A DNA stretch of 64,000 nucleotides from positions 1 through 64,000 of the forward strand of contig JAFWZH010000259.1 in NCBI GenBank assembly GCA_017522515.1. Direction: 5' to 3'. The stretch is from Clostridia bacterium. Lineage in GTDB: Bacteria > Bacillota_A > Clostridia > UBA1212 > UBA1255. The stretch's first letter is position 1. Each line of letters starts with the position of its first letter. A program made the position numbers and the translations under genes. The notes under the pieces are model-generated. The model was not told the DNA's origin and did no database searches. It was given only the letters and a program-made list of their open reading frames with translations. Positions 54,498-63,100 of the stretch are shown here, piece by piece.

Positions 54498-56323
54498 TAT
54501 CTAATTTTTACACCAGCACCTTCTGTTTGATATATGTTTTTCTCTGGTAGGACATCTTTTTTGTTGAAAATCTTAAGAACTAAATTTGTCTTTGCTTTAA
54601 ACGATAAGTCTTTTGCTTCTTGTCTTGTTTGATTGTTGATTGATAGATTTGTCAAAGCAATATCAGCATTTTTTGTTTTGCCATTTTTTGTTTGATATTC
54701 TATGTTCAAAGATTCTCCAGCTCGAAGTCTCAGTAAGTCTTTGTCGCTTAAATTATATTCGTTTTTTATTTCTTCTAGAAGAAGATTGGGTAATCGTTCA
54801 ATCTTCACTTCGTCTCCTTCTTTTCTGACAACAAAATCTTGTCCGTCTTTTGAGACGAAGTATCTATTGTTTTTTTTTCTGTCTTCTTTTTGCTCCGATG
54901 TTAAGTCTGTTTTTAATAATTCTATTTTATTATTATCTACAGTTACGACTTTATAATCACCTTCTTCATTTCGAATAAGTTTGAGTCTTCCTTCTGTTGA
55001 AATATTCAATATATTGCTGTCATCTCCACATGGAGTTTTGATACTCATAGTGGAAGTCTCCTGTCCCATAATGAATCTTTCGTAATTGTTATCTTTTTGA
55101 AGCATTGATTTTGTGATTCCAGTATTCTTCTCTATTGCTTTCCAGTTGATATTCTTCTCAATTTCAGCAATAGGAATGTCTAGATTTTTTAGTTGCGAAT
55201 ATTCAGATTTTAAAATTGAGTTCTCGTCCTCAAAATCTTTTGTAGTTAACCAATTTGCTTTTTGGGATAATTCAACATCGATATTGGCTATATCATCTTG
55301 AGTCAATGCTATATCGGAGTGATTTAATATATCTTCTATCGTTGATATAGAATTCTTTTCGACTTCAAATGTGTCGATTTTAAGATTCTTGTCTTTATAT
55401 TTTTCGAGATCTAATGTAAATGCTTGATTTTCTTTTGAACATACATTAAAACTCACATTTCCATCTTTATCTTCTATCCTGGTAACAATACGGAGTTCTT
55501 TTGTTTGTTCTGTTTCTAATTTTTTTTCTTGTGAATTTCTTATACTTTCCCAGATTTCTTCAATATCTCCTTTGATCTTCAATTCATGATAGAAGGAAGT
55601 AAGAAAAGCAAGAAGATAATCTTCTTTCATGACATCTATATCTCTATGTATAGAAGAATGTTTTTTATTTGTGTTTTTTTGTGAAGATTCTTCTTTAGTA
55701 ATGTCTATTGCATCTTTTGCTATTTCTTCTGGAATAACATTACTTTCTTCTTCCTTTTTATCGTTTAATCCTTGTGTTTGGATTTCACTGGTAAGACTGT
55801 TCTCGTCTTGATCTTTAACATCGGATTCAATGTGTGACGAAACGTTAGATATATTTGTAATAACATTGTCCTGAGAAACAAGAATAGAGTCTGAAGTCAA
55901 TCCTTTTTTTTCGGCCCATTCTTTATTCTTCCCAAGAAAAGCTTCTCCGCTCATTAAAGAATTTTCCCATACCGCCAGTAATGTTTTTTCTTCTTCGTTG
56001 TATTCAAAATTTGTTCCTGCATAATTTAATTTTATGCACATATCTTCCGCCGCTTTCTGTTCGGCTTTTGTTAATATTAAATCTTTAATCTCAACATATC
56101 CATACTCTCTTTCTTCTTCAGGCCTGCTAACATATCCGATTTCAACTTTGTCTTTGTCCATGTCAGCAAATTTCTTCCAGAGATCACAAACCATAATGTT
56201 TTTGTCAATAGGCATAACCTTATTGGTTTCTTCTGGAGAAGAAATCTCGTTTTTTTCATTTGAAGATCCAAGAATGCTGTTAAATACTTCTTGGTTTATT
56301 TTAGAATAATCTATTTCCTCCAT
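54497..56323 (-). CDS. DUF4099/DUF3945-type ICE protein
   Basis: Length 608 residues. The N-terminal 60-300 is acidic and low-complexity. The C-terminal part matches the pattern of DUF4099 and DUF3945 proteins common in Bacteroidales elements: an NWKAIEKNTGITKSMLQKDNNYERFIMGQ unit near 395-425, then LPNLLLEEIKNEYNLSDKDLLRLRAGESLNI and an NADIALTNLSINNQTRQ strand region near 540-575. The biochemical role of the family is not established. Its stop and start overlap those of its neighbours by one base each, so translation is tightly coupled. Confidence 0.65.
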   Translation of the reverse strand: MEEIDYSKINQEVFNSILGSSNEKNEISSPEETNKVMPIDKNIMVCDLWKKFADMDKDKVEIGYVSRPEEEREYGYVEIKDLILTKAEQKAAEDMCIKLNYAGTNFEYNEEEKTLLAVWENSLMSGEAFLGKNKEWAEKKGLTSDSILVSQDNVITNISNVSSHIESDVKDQDENSLTSEIQTQGLNDKKEEESNVIPEEIAKDAIDITKEESSQKNTNKKHSSIHRDIDVMKEDYLLAFLTSFYHELKIKGDIEEIWESIRNSQEKKLETEQTKELRIVTRIEDKDGNVSFNVCSKENQAFTLDLEKYKDKNLKIDTFEVEKNSISTIEDILNHSDIALTQDDIANIDVELSQKANWLTTKDFEDENSILKSEYSQLKNLDIPIAEIEKNINWKAIEKNTGITKSMLQKDNNYERFIMGQETSTMSIKTPCGDDSNILNISTEGRLKLIRNEEGDYKVVTVDNNKIELLKTDLTSEQKEDRKKNNRYFVSKDGQDFVVRKEGDEVKIERLPNLLLEEIKNEYNLSDKDLLRLRAGESLNIEYQTKNGKTKNADIALTNLSINNQTRQEAKDLSFKAKTNLVLKIFNKKDVLPEKNIYQTEGAGVKIR

Positions 56324-57405
56324 TATTTTTTCTTTTTTATAGTTGATGTAGCATCCTCATTGATCCTTTGGAAATCAAATTCTAAATCACAATCTGTAAC
56401 TAATTTATGAATCAACCGATTGTTCTTGATTATTTCAATTTTGCTATAACAATATTTCCAGAAGTCATTCAAATCTCCAAAATTGCTGTATTTATATCGC
56501 AGATCTTTTACCCTTTGTTTGCCGAATGTTTCTGTGAAGTATCGGGTCGCAAGAGCCCCAGCTTCATCATTGTCTAGGCAGAGATATATCGTTTGAGAAA
56601 AATTCAATGCTTCTAATGCTTTATTTTTCAAACTTGTTGAATTCAGTACAAGGTAATTAAATTGATTTATATCTAATCCTTTGTATTTCATCATTTCTAT
56701 GAATGAAAGCATATCAAAGAACCCTTCAAACACACAAACTGATTGCTTGTTGTTATGATAGTAAGTGATATCTTTAGTGATTTTTTCTCCTGTAGTATTT
56801 CCTATCAGTTTGATGCTTGTATTTCTAATTTCAAAATGATTTTTTGTATTGGTAGGAAATCCTACAGCGTTATATGTCTGATTGCTTTTTTTATTGTAAA
56901 GAGTTATTTGTTTGCAAAAAGTGTTCAGAGTTTCCTGGCTGATACCTCTATCTTGAGCGTATTTGATTATTTCTTTGTCGGAAAACGAAGACAGGTTTAT
57001 AATTCTGTTATTGTAGACAGGAATATTATTTACTCCTATTTCGTCTCCTAATTCTTCAAGCTTTTTTTTGTTTCTACTATATTGATGATTGAAAGAGTTA
57101 TTCGTGTTGTAAGAAACCACACCTCCTAAGAGGTTGTTGCAGTATGCTATGATTGTTTTAAAGTCTGTAGTCCCGATGAATCTTCCTACCAAATCAATGA
57201 TAGAATAACCTTTGTCGTTCAAGTCGTTTTCGGAAAGATCTTTCCAGATTTTGCCATCTCTGGATATTGTCAAAGAAGGATGAACATCATCTCGAAATGG
57301 AGAATGATATAGATACCCAGAAGACGTATGCCTAACAGGTTCTATGCCATTGTTCTTTAAGAACTCAACACAGGTAAGCTGATCCTTGATTTGGGTAATG
57401 TTCAT
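56323..57405 (-). CDS. Toprim primase-like protein (TraP-type)
   Basis: Length 360 residues. The N-terminal CVEFLKNNGIEPVRHTSSGYLYHSPFRDDVHPSLTI has the layout of a CHC2 primase zinc domain but lacks the C-H-C-C ligands. The Toprim domain has VCVFEGFFDMLSF near 223 and YLCLDNDEAGALATRYF near 278. It likely primes the transferred strand in the recipient. It is the first gene inside attR. The 34 bp between its ATG and attR contain no TAnnTTTG box. An in-frame TAA 6 bp upstream excludes a fusion across attP. Confidence 0.85.
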   Translation of the reverse strand: MNITQIKDQLTCVEFLKNNGIEPVRHTSSGYLYHSPFRDDVHPSLTISRDGKIWKDLSENDLNDKGYSIIDLVGRFIGTTDFKTIIAYCNNLLGGVVSYNTNNSFNHQYSRNKKKLEELGDEIGVNNIPVYNNRIINLSSFSDKEIIKYAQDRGISQETLNTFCKQITLYNKKSNQTYNAVGFPTNTKNHFEIRNTSIKLIGNTTGEKITKDITYYHNNKQSVCVFEGFFDMLSFIEMMKYKGLDINQFNYLVLNSTSLKNKALEALNFSQTIYLCLDNDEAGALATRYFTETFGKQRVKDLRYKYSNFGDLNDFWKYCYSKIEIIKNNRLIHKLVTDCDLEFDFQRINEDATSTIKKKK

Positions 57406-57439
57406 ATCTTCTTAATTATTAATTCGTATATGATTACAT

Positions 57440-57454
57440 TCCCGTCCATACCGC
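57440..57454 (+). repeat. attR core (15-bp direct repeat)
   Basis: TCCCGTCCATACCGC, identical to 2848-2862. It is followed by host sequence AAGAGG and the original tRNA-Asp terminator, so the uninterrupted host gene would end ...CCATACCG-CAAG. Confidence 0.93.
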
Positions 57455-57457
57455 AAG

Positions 57458-57486
57458 AGGAGTTCAGAAATGAACTCCTTTTTTGT
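57458..57486 (+). terminator. Displaced tRNA-Asp terminator
   Basis: AGGAGTTCA (57458-57466) pairs perfectly with TGAACTCCT (57471-57479), loop GAAA, T7-8 tail. It lies 3 bp after the core, as expected for the terminator of an intact tRNA-Asp gene. Confidence 0.9.
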
Positions 57487-57659
57487 TTTATGATATTTTG
57501 TGTTTATTGCTTATATAAATAAACAGAAATACATTTTTGAAATGATTATGCTTTGTGAGTCAACAATGGTCGTGGAGGCGGAAAACTTTAATGGGTGAAA
57601 ACTAGTACATCAGAAAGCCAATTAGCAATCTAAATCTCCATTATTATCCAAAAAAAATG

Positions 57660-57667
57660 TAATTTTG
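57660..57667 (+). promoter_or_regulatory. -7 box of aroK
   Basis: TAATTTTG, 23 bp before the aroK ATG at 57691. The 170 bp between it and the tRNA terminator shows no other feature. Confidence 0.55.
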
Positions 57668-57690
57668 CACCGTCTAATTATAAATTGATA

Positions 57691-58191
57691 ATGAAGCGTA
57701 TATTCTTGGTGGGTTATATGGGTAGCGGAAAGACTACCTACGGCAAGATGTTGGCCGAAAAATATAACTTGGATTTTAAGGATTTGGACATATATATCGA
57801 GCAGCGTCAATTCAAGACAGTCTCTCAGATCTTCAAGGAAAAAGGAGAGGAGGGATTTCGTAAGATTGAGCATAACATGCTAAAAGAGGTCTCTGAATTT
57901 GAAAATATAGTGATTTCTGCCGGTGGTGGCACTCCATGTTTCTTCGACAATATGGATATAATGAATGCGGCAGGTGACACTGTTTACCTTGAGGCGAGTG
58001 CAGAGGTGCTTTTCGACTATCTACGCTCAGCTAAGAATGAGCGTCCGCTTCTTAAATATAAGAGCGACGAGGAGATGCTTGAGTATATCAGGGAATCTCT
58101 TGCTAAAAGGATCCCATTCTACGAGAAGGCTAAATATAGAGTAGACGCGAGAAATGTCGACTGGAGCCTTTTCGAAAAACTATTGAAATAA
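57691..58191 (+). CDS. aroK: Shikimate kinase
   Basis: 166 residues from the ATG at 57691 (an in-frame TTG at 57685 is less likely). The P-loop GYMGSGKTT is at 8-16, DLDIYIEQR near 31-39, FRKIEH near 57, and ISAGGGTPCF near 75-84. It phosphorylates shikimate in aromatic amino acid synthesis. It is 14 bp upstream of guaA and probably co-transcribed. Confidence 0.93.
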   Translation: MKRIFLVGYMGSGKTTYGKMLAEKYNLDFKDLDIYIEQRQFKTVSQIFKEKGEEGFRKIEHNMLKEVSEFENIVISAGGGTPCFFDNMDIMNAAGDTVYLEASAEVLFDYLRSAKNERPLLKYKSDEEMLEYIRESLAKRIPFYEKAKYRVDARNVDWSLFEKLLK

Positions 58192-58205
58192 CAAAAAACT
58201 ATTAT

Positions 58206-60002
58206 ATGCAGGATAAAATCATAGTTCTGGACTTTGGTGGACAGTATGCCCACCTGATAGCAAACAGAGTGCGCCGTTTGGGTGTGTTTACAGAGATATT
58301 GCCTCCTACAGCCTCAGTAGAGGAGTTCGCAGGAGCAACAGGTATCATCTACAGTGGTGGACCATCAAGCGTCTACGCAGAGGATGCTCCCGACTACAAT
58401 CCTGAAATTTTGAATATCCCTGTTCCTAAACTAGGAATCTGCTATGGCCACCAGTTGATGGCTTCGCAGCTTGGAGGAACAGTTCGCCCAGGTAAGGTGA
58501 AGGAGTATGGAATAGCTGACCTTCTTTTGAAGGAGCCTCAGCATCCGCTTTTGAAGGATATCCCTGCGTCTTCGCCAATGTGGATGAGCCATGGCGATGC
58601 AGTTGAAAAATTGCCTGAGGGTTATAAAATCATCGCGTCGACGAAGGATTGCCCTATTGCAGCAGTGGCTCTCGACGATCGTAAAATCTATGGAATCCAG
58701 TTCCATCCTGAGGTGACTCACAGTAAGTATGGAATGAAGATTCTCGACAATTTCATTGATATTTGTGGATGCCAACGCACATGGAACATGAAGAGCTATA
58801 TGCCTCTTATCTCTGAGAAGATCAAGAAAGAGGTTGGCGACAGAAAGGTGTTCTTGCTTGTGTCTGGAGGTGTCGACAGTACTGTAGCATTCGTGCTTTT
58901 GAACCGTGTGTTGGGTACAGACCGTGTGATGGGACTTCATATCGACAACGGTATGATGCGTATGGATGAGTCGGCAAAGATTATTGATTTCTTGAAGGCT
59001 GAAGGCATGCATAATCTTCGTGTCGTAGACGCTACAGATACATTCTTGGGCAAACTTGAGGGTATTACAGCTCCAGAGGAGAAGAGAAAGAGAATCGGTG
59101 CTACATTCTTGGTTGTGAAAGACGAGGAGATGGCTAAATTGAATCTTGATCCAAAAGAGTGGATGATCGCTCAGGGAACTATTTACCCAGATACAATCGA
59201 GAGTGGAGGTACAAAGAATGCCGACCTTATCAAGACTCACCACAACCGTGTTAAGGAGGTGATGGATTTGATGGCACAGGGCTTGCTTCTTGAGCCGTTG
59301 GCAGATCTATATAAGGATGAGGTACGTATGTTGGGAGAGGAGCTTGGTATTCCTCACAACCTTGTATGGCGTCACCCATTCCCTGGTCCAGGTCTTGGTG
59401 TTCGTTTGCTTTGCACAGATGGCAAGGGAGAGTTCGCAACAAACGCAGATGTGCCTGGTCTAGCAGAGTATTTGAAGGAGAACAATATAGAAGGAAAAGT
59501 CCTTCCTATCAAGAGTGTAGGAGTGCAGGGCGACGGTAGAACATACGCACAGCCATTCTTGCTTACTACACAGAATCTTACTTGGAAGCAGTGTGAGAAA
59601 TTCTCAACTGAATTGGTTAACCGTTTCAAGGTAATCAACCGTGTGATCTGGCAGGTAGGTAGTGTAAGCGACGAGAATCCGAAGTTGGTGGAGCAGTATG
59701 CTACAAAGAAGAACTTCGATGTTCTACGTAAGTTTGACAATATCTGTACTGAGTTCTTGCAGGAGAACAATCTATACGAATCAATATGGCAGATGCCGGT
59801 TGTGTTGGTTCCGCTTACAGTGCAGAACAAACCATGTATCGTAATGCGTCCTGTAAACTCATCAGAGGCTATGACAGCTAATTTCGCTGAGATCGACCAG
59901 AAGCTTCTTGATGGACTTTGGGGTAGATTCGTAGCAGAAGGAGCAGGTTCGTTGTGGTACGACGTTACACACAAACCTCCTGGTACAATTGAGTGGGAGT
60001 AA
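58206..60002 (+). CDS. guaA: GMP synthase (glutamine-hydrolysing)
   Basis: Length 598 residues, about 70 longer than E. coli GuaA (525). The class I glutamine amidotransferase triad is C79 (GICYGHQ), H167 and E169 (QFHPEV). The ATP-pyrophosphatase P-loop SGGVDST is at 220-226. The dimerisation domain follows, ending KPPGTIEWE. It makes GMP from XMP. The extra length lies in the C-terminal half (inserts around 290-340 and 400-470), a form seen in some lineages. Confidence 0.96.
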   Translation: MQDKIIVLDFGGQYAHLIANRVRRLGVFTEILPPTASVEEFAGATGIIYSGGPSSVYAEDAPDYNPEILNIPVPKLGICYGHQLMASQLGGTVRPGKVKEYGIADLLLKEPQHPLLKDIPASSPMWMSHGDAVEKLPEGYKIIASTKDCPIAAVALDDRKIYGIQFHPEVTHSKYGMKILDNFIDICGCQRTWNMKSYMPLISEKIKKEVGDRKVFLLVSGGVDSTVAFVLLNRVLGTDRVMGLHIDNGMMRMDESAKIIDFLKAEGMHNLRVVDATDTFLGKLEGITAPEEKRKRIGATFLVVKDEEMAKLNLDPKEWMIAQGTIYPDTIESGGTKNADLIKTHHNRVKEVMDLMAQGLLLEPLADLYKDEVRMLGEELGIPHNLVWRHPFPGPGLGVRLLCTDGKGEFATNADVPGLAEYLKENNIEGKVLPIKSVGVQGDGRTYAQPFLLTTQNLTWKQCEKFSTELVNRFKVINRVIWQVGSVSDENPKLVEQYATKKNFDVLRKFDNICTEFLQENNLYESIWQMPVVLVPLTVQNKPCIVMRPVNSSEAMTANFAEIDQKLLDGLWGRFVAEGAGSLWYDVTHKPPGTIEWE

Positions 60003-60036
60003 TTTTTGAATGCTGAATTCGAAATTATAAATGATA

Positions 60037-60071
60037 AAATGGAGGTGTCAATCAGACACCTCCATTTTTTT
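60037..60071 (+). terminator. Terminator of aroK-guaA
   Basis: AAATGGAGGTGTC (60037-60049) pairs perfectly with GACACCTCCATTT (60055-60067), with a continuing T run. Confidence 0.93.
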
Positions 60072-60112
60072 ATTTAATAGTATAGACGCGGCATCTCGAC
60101 GTCTACAAAACA

Positions 60113-60144
60113 ATAAAAAAGGTCGACACTGATGTGCCGACCTT
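60113..60144 (-). terminator. Terminator of the large surface protein gene
   Basis: AAGGTCG (60119-60125) pairs with CGACCTT (60138-60144). On the minus strand a T6 run follows (60120-60115). It lies 23 bp after the stop of the convergent gene. A small AGACG/CGTCT dyad is at 60084-60104 between the two terminators. Confidence 0.85.
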
Positions 60145-60167
60145 CAATTATTTTGTCCTGCTTGGTA

Positions 60168-63100
60168 TTATTTATTAATCACAAGCTTATGAACAGTTGT
60201 CTCATCGTTGATAGTTGTGCGAACGAAGTAAACACCATTAGAAAGAGTTGAAGTGTCAATGTCTTTTCTGTTGCTTACCTTCACAACTTCTCCAACCATG
60301 TTAAGGATCTCAACCTTTTCTACAACTTCCTCAGCGATCACAGAGATCTTTGTTGTCGCTGGATTAGGAGTGATAGAGACTGTCTTTGCAAGAGTATTTG
60401 TCAAAGATGTCTGCTCTCCATTGATGACTACACCGACAAGAACAGTGTCGCTCATACAACCATTTGCTGATTCAAGGTAAGTGTAATACCACAAGTATTC
60501 ATCATCTTTGCTGTCTACATTTTTAACTGTTGGAACAGGGATTGTAGAACTTGCTTTACCAAGTTTGGCACTCTTTAGATCTGGTGCTGTTGCTTCTGTC
60601 GCATCCTCAACAATACCAATCTTCAATGTGTAGACACTTGATGCCAATGCTGATTTGAATACATCTTCGTCCTGCTGGTCAAGTGATTTCAAAGAATCTT
60701 TTTTGGCATCCTTTTTGTAATACTCGATTTTGTTTGTGTTGTCTACGGTGTTCTTGATGTCTTTACATGTAATCACACAATTCAAACCTGCTACAACGGG
60801 AACAAGAGAGATAGATACATTTCGACAACTAGATGATGCGGATTGTTTCTTCCATGATTGGTTTGCGATCAATTCTGAATACTCACCAGTGACGACACGG
60901 AAATAGATACGATTAGCAGTGTCATTATGTAAAGAAGTGAAGTATTCCTCAACGTCCACATCAAAAGAGTCTGTTTCCACCACTTCTTCTTTGTGAATAG
61001 TTTTCCACTCAATTTTGTTAATCTCATTTTCTGTAGATGGATCCTGGAATGTATATTGATATACATAACCTAACTTCTTATTTGAATCAAATCTACCATT
61101 GCTATACAAATAGAATTTCTTTACAGCATCAGATGTCACAGAAGAAAGAGTCAACACATCACCAGAACATAGATCAAGAAGATTCTTACCTGTATTTACT
61201 GAAGATTCCAAATTTACATCTGGAGGAGTACAAACTTTAACGAATATATTGTCAATCGCATAGTCACGGCCTACTCCCATTACGGCACTTGTTGGAACAT
61301 GAGCTGTATCATGCTTCATCTTCATTGTAAGTGTGACCTCAGATTTTCCATTAACATCTTCAGAATTTAGCGTAAACACTTTATCGATACATCTCCAACC
61401 ATCAGAGCCTCCATTTACACTTTTATATTCAGATGCCAAAACTTTTCCGTTATATTCGAATGATACTTCAATGGCTCCTGGATGTTCACTGATTGATGAG
61501 AAATCGACACCAAAGGAAACAGCTTTTCCTACACAGATATTGTCGATATCAACCTCGAAGAACTCATCCTGTGATCCGTCATCAAGAAGGTCAAACTGAA
61601 GCATGCCACCAGTCTTAGTGCCAGAATTGTCGTAAGCTATACCACTAGGATAAGCACCATGTGCAGAGACTGCATACATTCCAAGGTTGTAAATATCTTT
61701 ATCAATTCCAGCATCTTTAAGATATGGCATATGCAACGTCGCACCTGTTGATTCAATATTATAAGCTCTCACGCAAGGAGTTTTATCCGAAAGACTTACA
61801 CTCTGTGCAATATGTGAGTGTCCTGCAGGAATCTGCTCTGTATGAGTCATTCTATATTTATCTTTCCATTCGTATGTGCTGTCAGATGTGAAATTGCCGA
61901 AATCATCAAAGAATAAGTAAGTCATTGACATAGGCGCACCGTCAGCATTTTCACAACAGTTTTCTGAATGGATAGTCAGAACATCCGATTTGGCTGCACT
62001 CAGACCTGGAGCTGTTACCTCAAGCGTTACACTATAATCTGTATTTGCAGCGTCAGGGATAAAAATAAAGCTTGTATCTGTAGAAGTCTGACCTGTCACA
62101 GATTCTTTCCACAAGAACTTTGTTCCTTCTGGATAGCTTTGTTTTGCAGTCAAACGTATAGGCTGTTCAGGACATGGTGTGCCTGTATATGTTATTGAAG
62201 GTTTTGTTGTGCTCTCGACCTTCGTTACTCCAGCAACCACAGGAATATTAGAGATAGAAACTTTACGGCATGAAGATAATGCGGAATGTTTCTTCCACGT
62301 CTGGTCGGCAATCAAATCTGAATACTCACCAACAACAACACGGAAATAGATGCGGTCGTTTGCTTCCATTTTAGAGAAGATGCCATCCCAATATTTTTCT
62401 ATATCCACATTAAAAGAGTCTGTCTCTACTACTTCATCTTTGTGAATAGTCTTCCACTCAATTTTATTTATCTCGGTTTCAGTAGTCGGATCCTGGAATG
62501 TATATTGATATACATAACCTACCTTCTTGCTTGGGTCAACTTGACCATTGTTATACGAATAGAATTTCGTTACCGCATCAGATGTGACAGCAGAAAGAGT
62601 AAAAACATCTCCTGTGCTTAGCTCGAGGAGATCCCCTTTGTTTATAGAATATTGCAAAGCCACATCTGGAGGTGTACAAACACTAATGAAAATATTGTCA
62701 ATCGCATAGTCACGACCATAACCTAATACATAACCGCCTGGAATACAAGATGGGTTGTGCTTTATCTTCATTGTAAGTGTAACTTCTGATGCATTGTCAA
62801 CATCTTTGGAGTTTATAATAAGAGCTTCGTTGACACTCTGCCAACCATCAGAACCACCATTAAAGCTCTTATGATTTGAAGCCAAAACGTTTCCATTGTA
62901 TTCTAGAGATACTTCAATGCATCCAGGATGTTCAGACATTGATGCAAAATCAGCACCAAAGGAAATCTCCTTACCTGTACAGATATGCTCAATATCTACC
63001 TCAAAGAACTCATCCTGTGTTCCGTCTTCAAGAAGGTCAAACTGAAGCATGCCACCAGTCTTAGTGCCAGAATTGTCGTAAGCTACACCTCCAGGATAAC

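Larger units (their letters stand above)
2848..57454. mobile_element. Integrative and conjugative element in tRNA-Asp
   Basis: The element lies between perfect 15-bp direct repeats, one forming the 3' end of tRNA-Asp. It carries a tyrosine integrase near the left end, a relaxase with accessory protein and coupling protein, and a near-complete Bacteroides-type tra set (E, F, G, I, J, K, M, N, O). Other modules are a primase-like protein, topoisomerase III, ParA, a methylase-helicase and toxin-antitoxin pairs. All key genes look full length, so it may be mobile. RepL-like, ParA and repeat-array modules give it a plasmid-like maintenance set. It is distinct in layout from CTnDOT, with tra genes split into two operons. 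Confidence 0.95.

Noticed and set aside
57535..57551. Leader-like sequence GCATAATCATTTCAAAA (minus strand) in the right host flank
   Set aside because: Two differences from the motif, no TAnnTTTG box above it and no ATG at the usual distance. It lies outside the ICE.
58431..59974. Antisense ORFs of 200-270 codons within guaA
   Set aside because: Shadow frames of a strongly conserved gene, with no promoter or family pattern.
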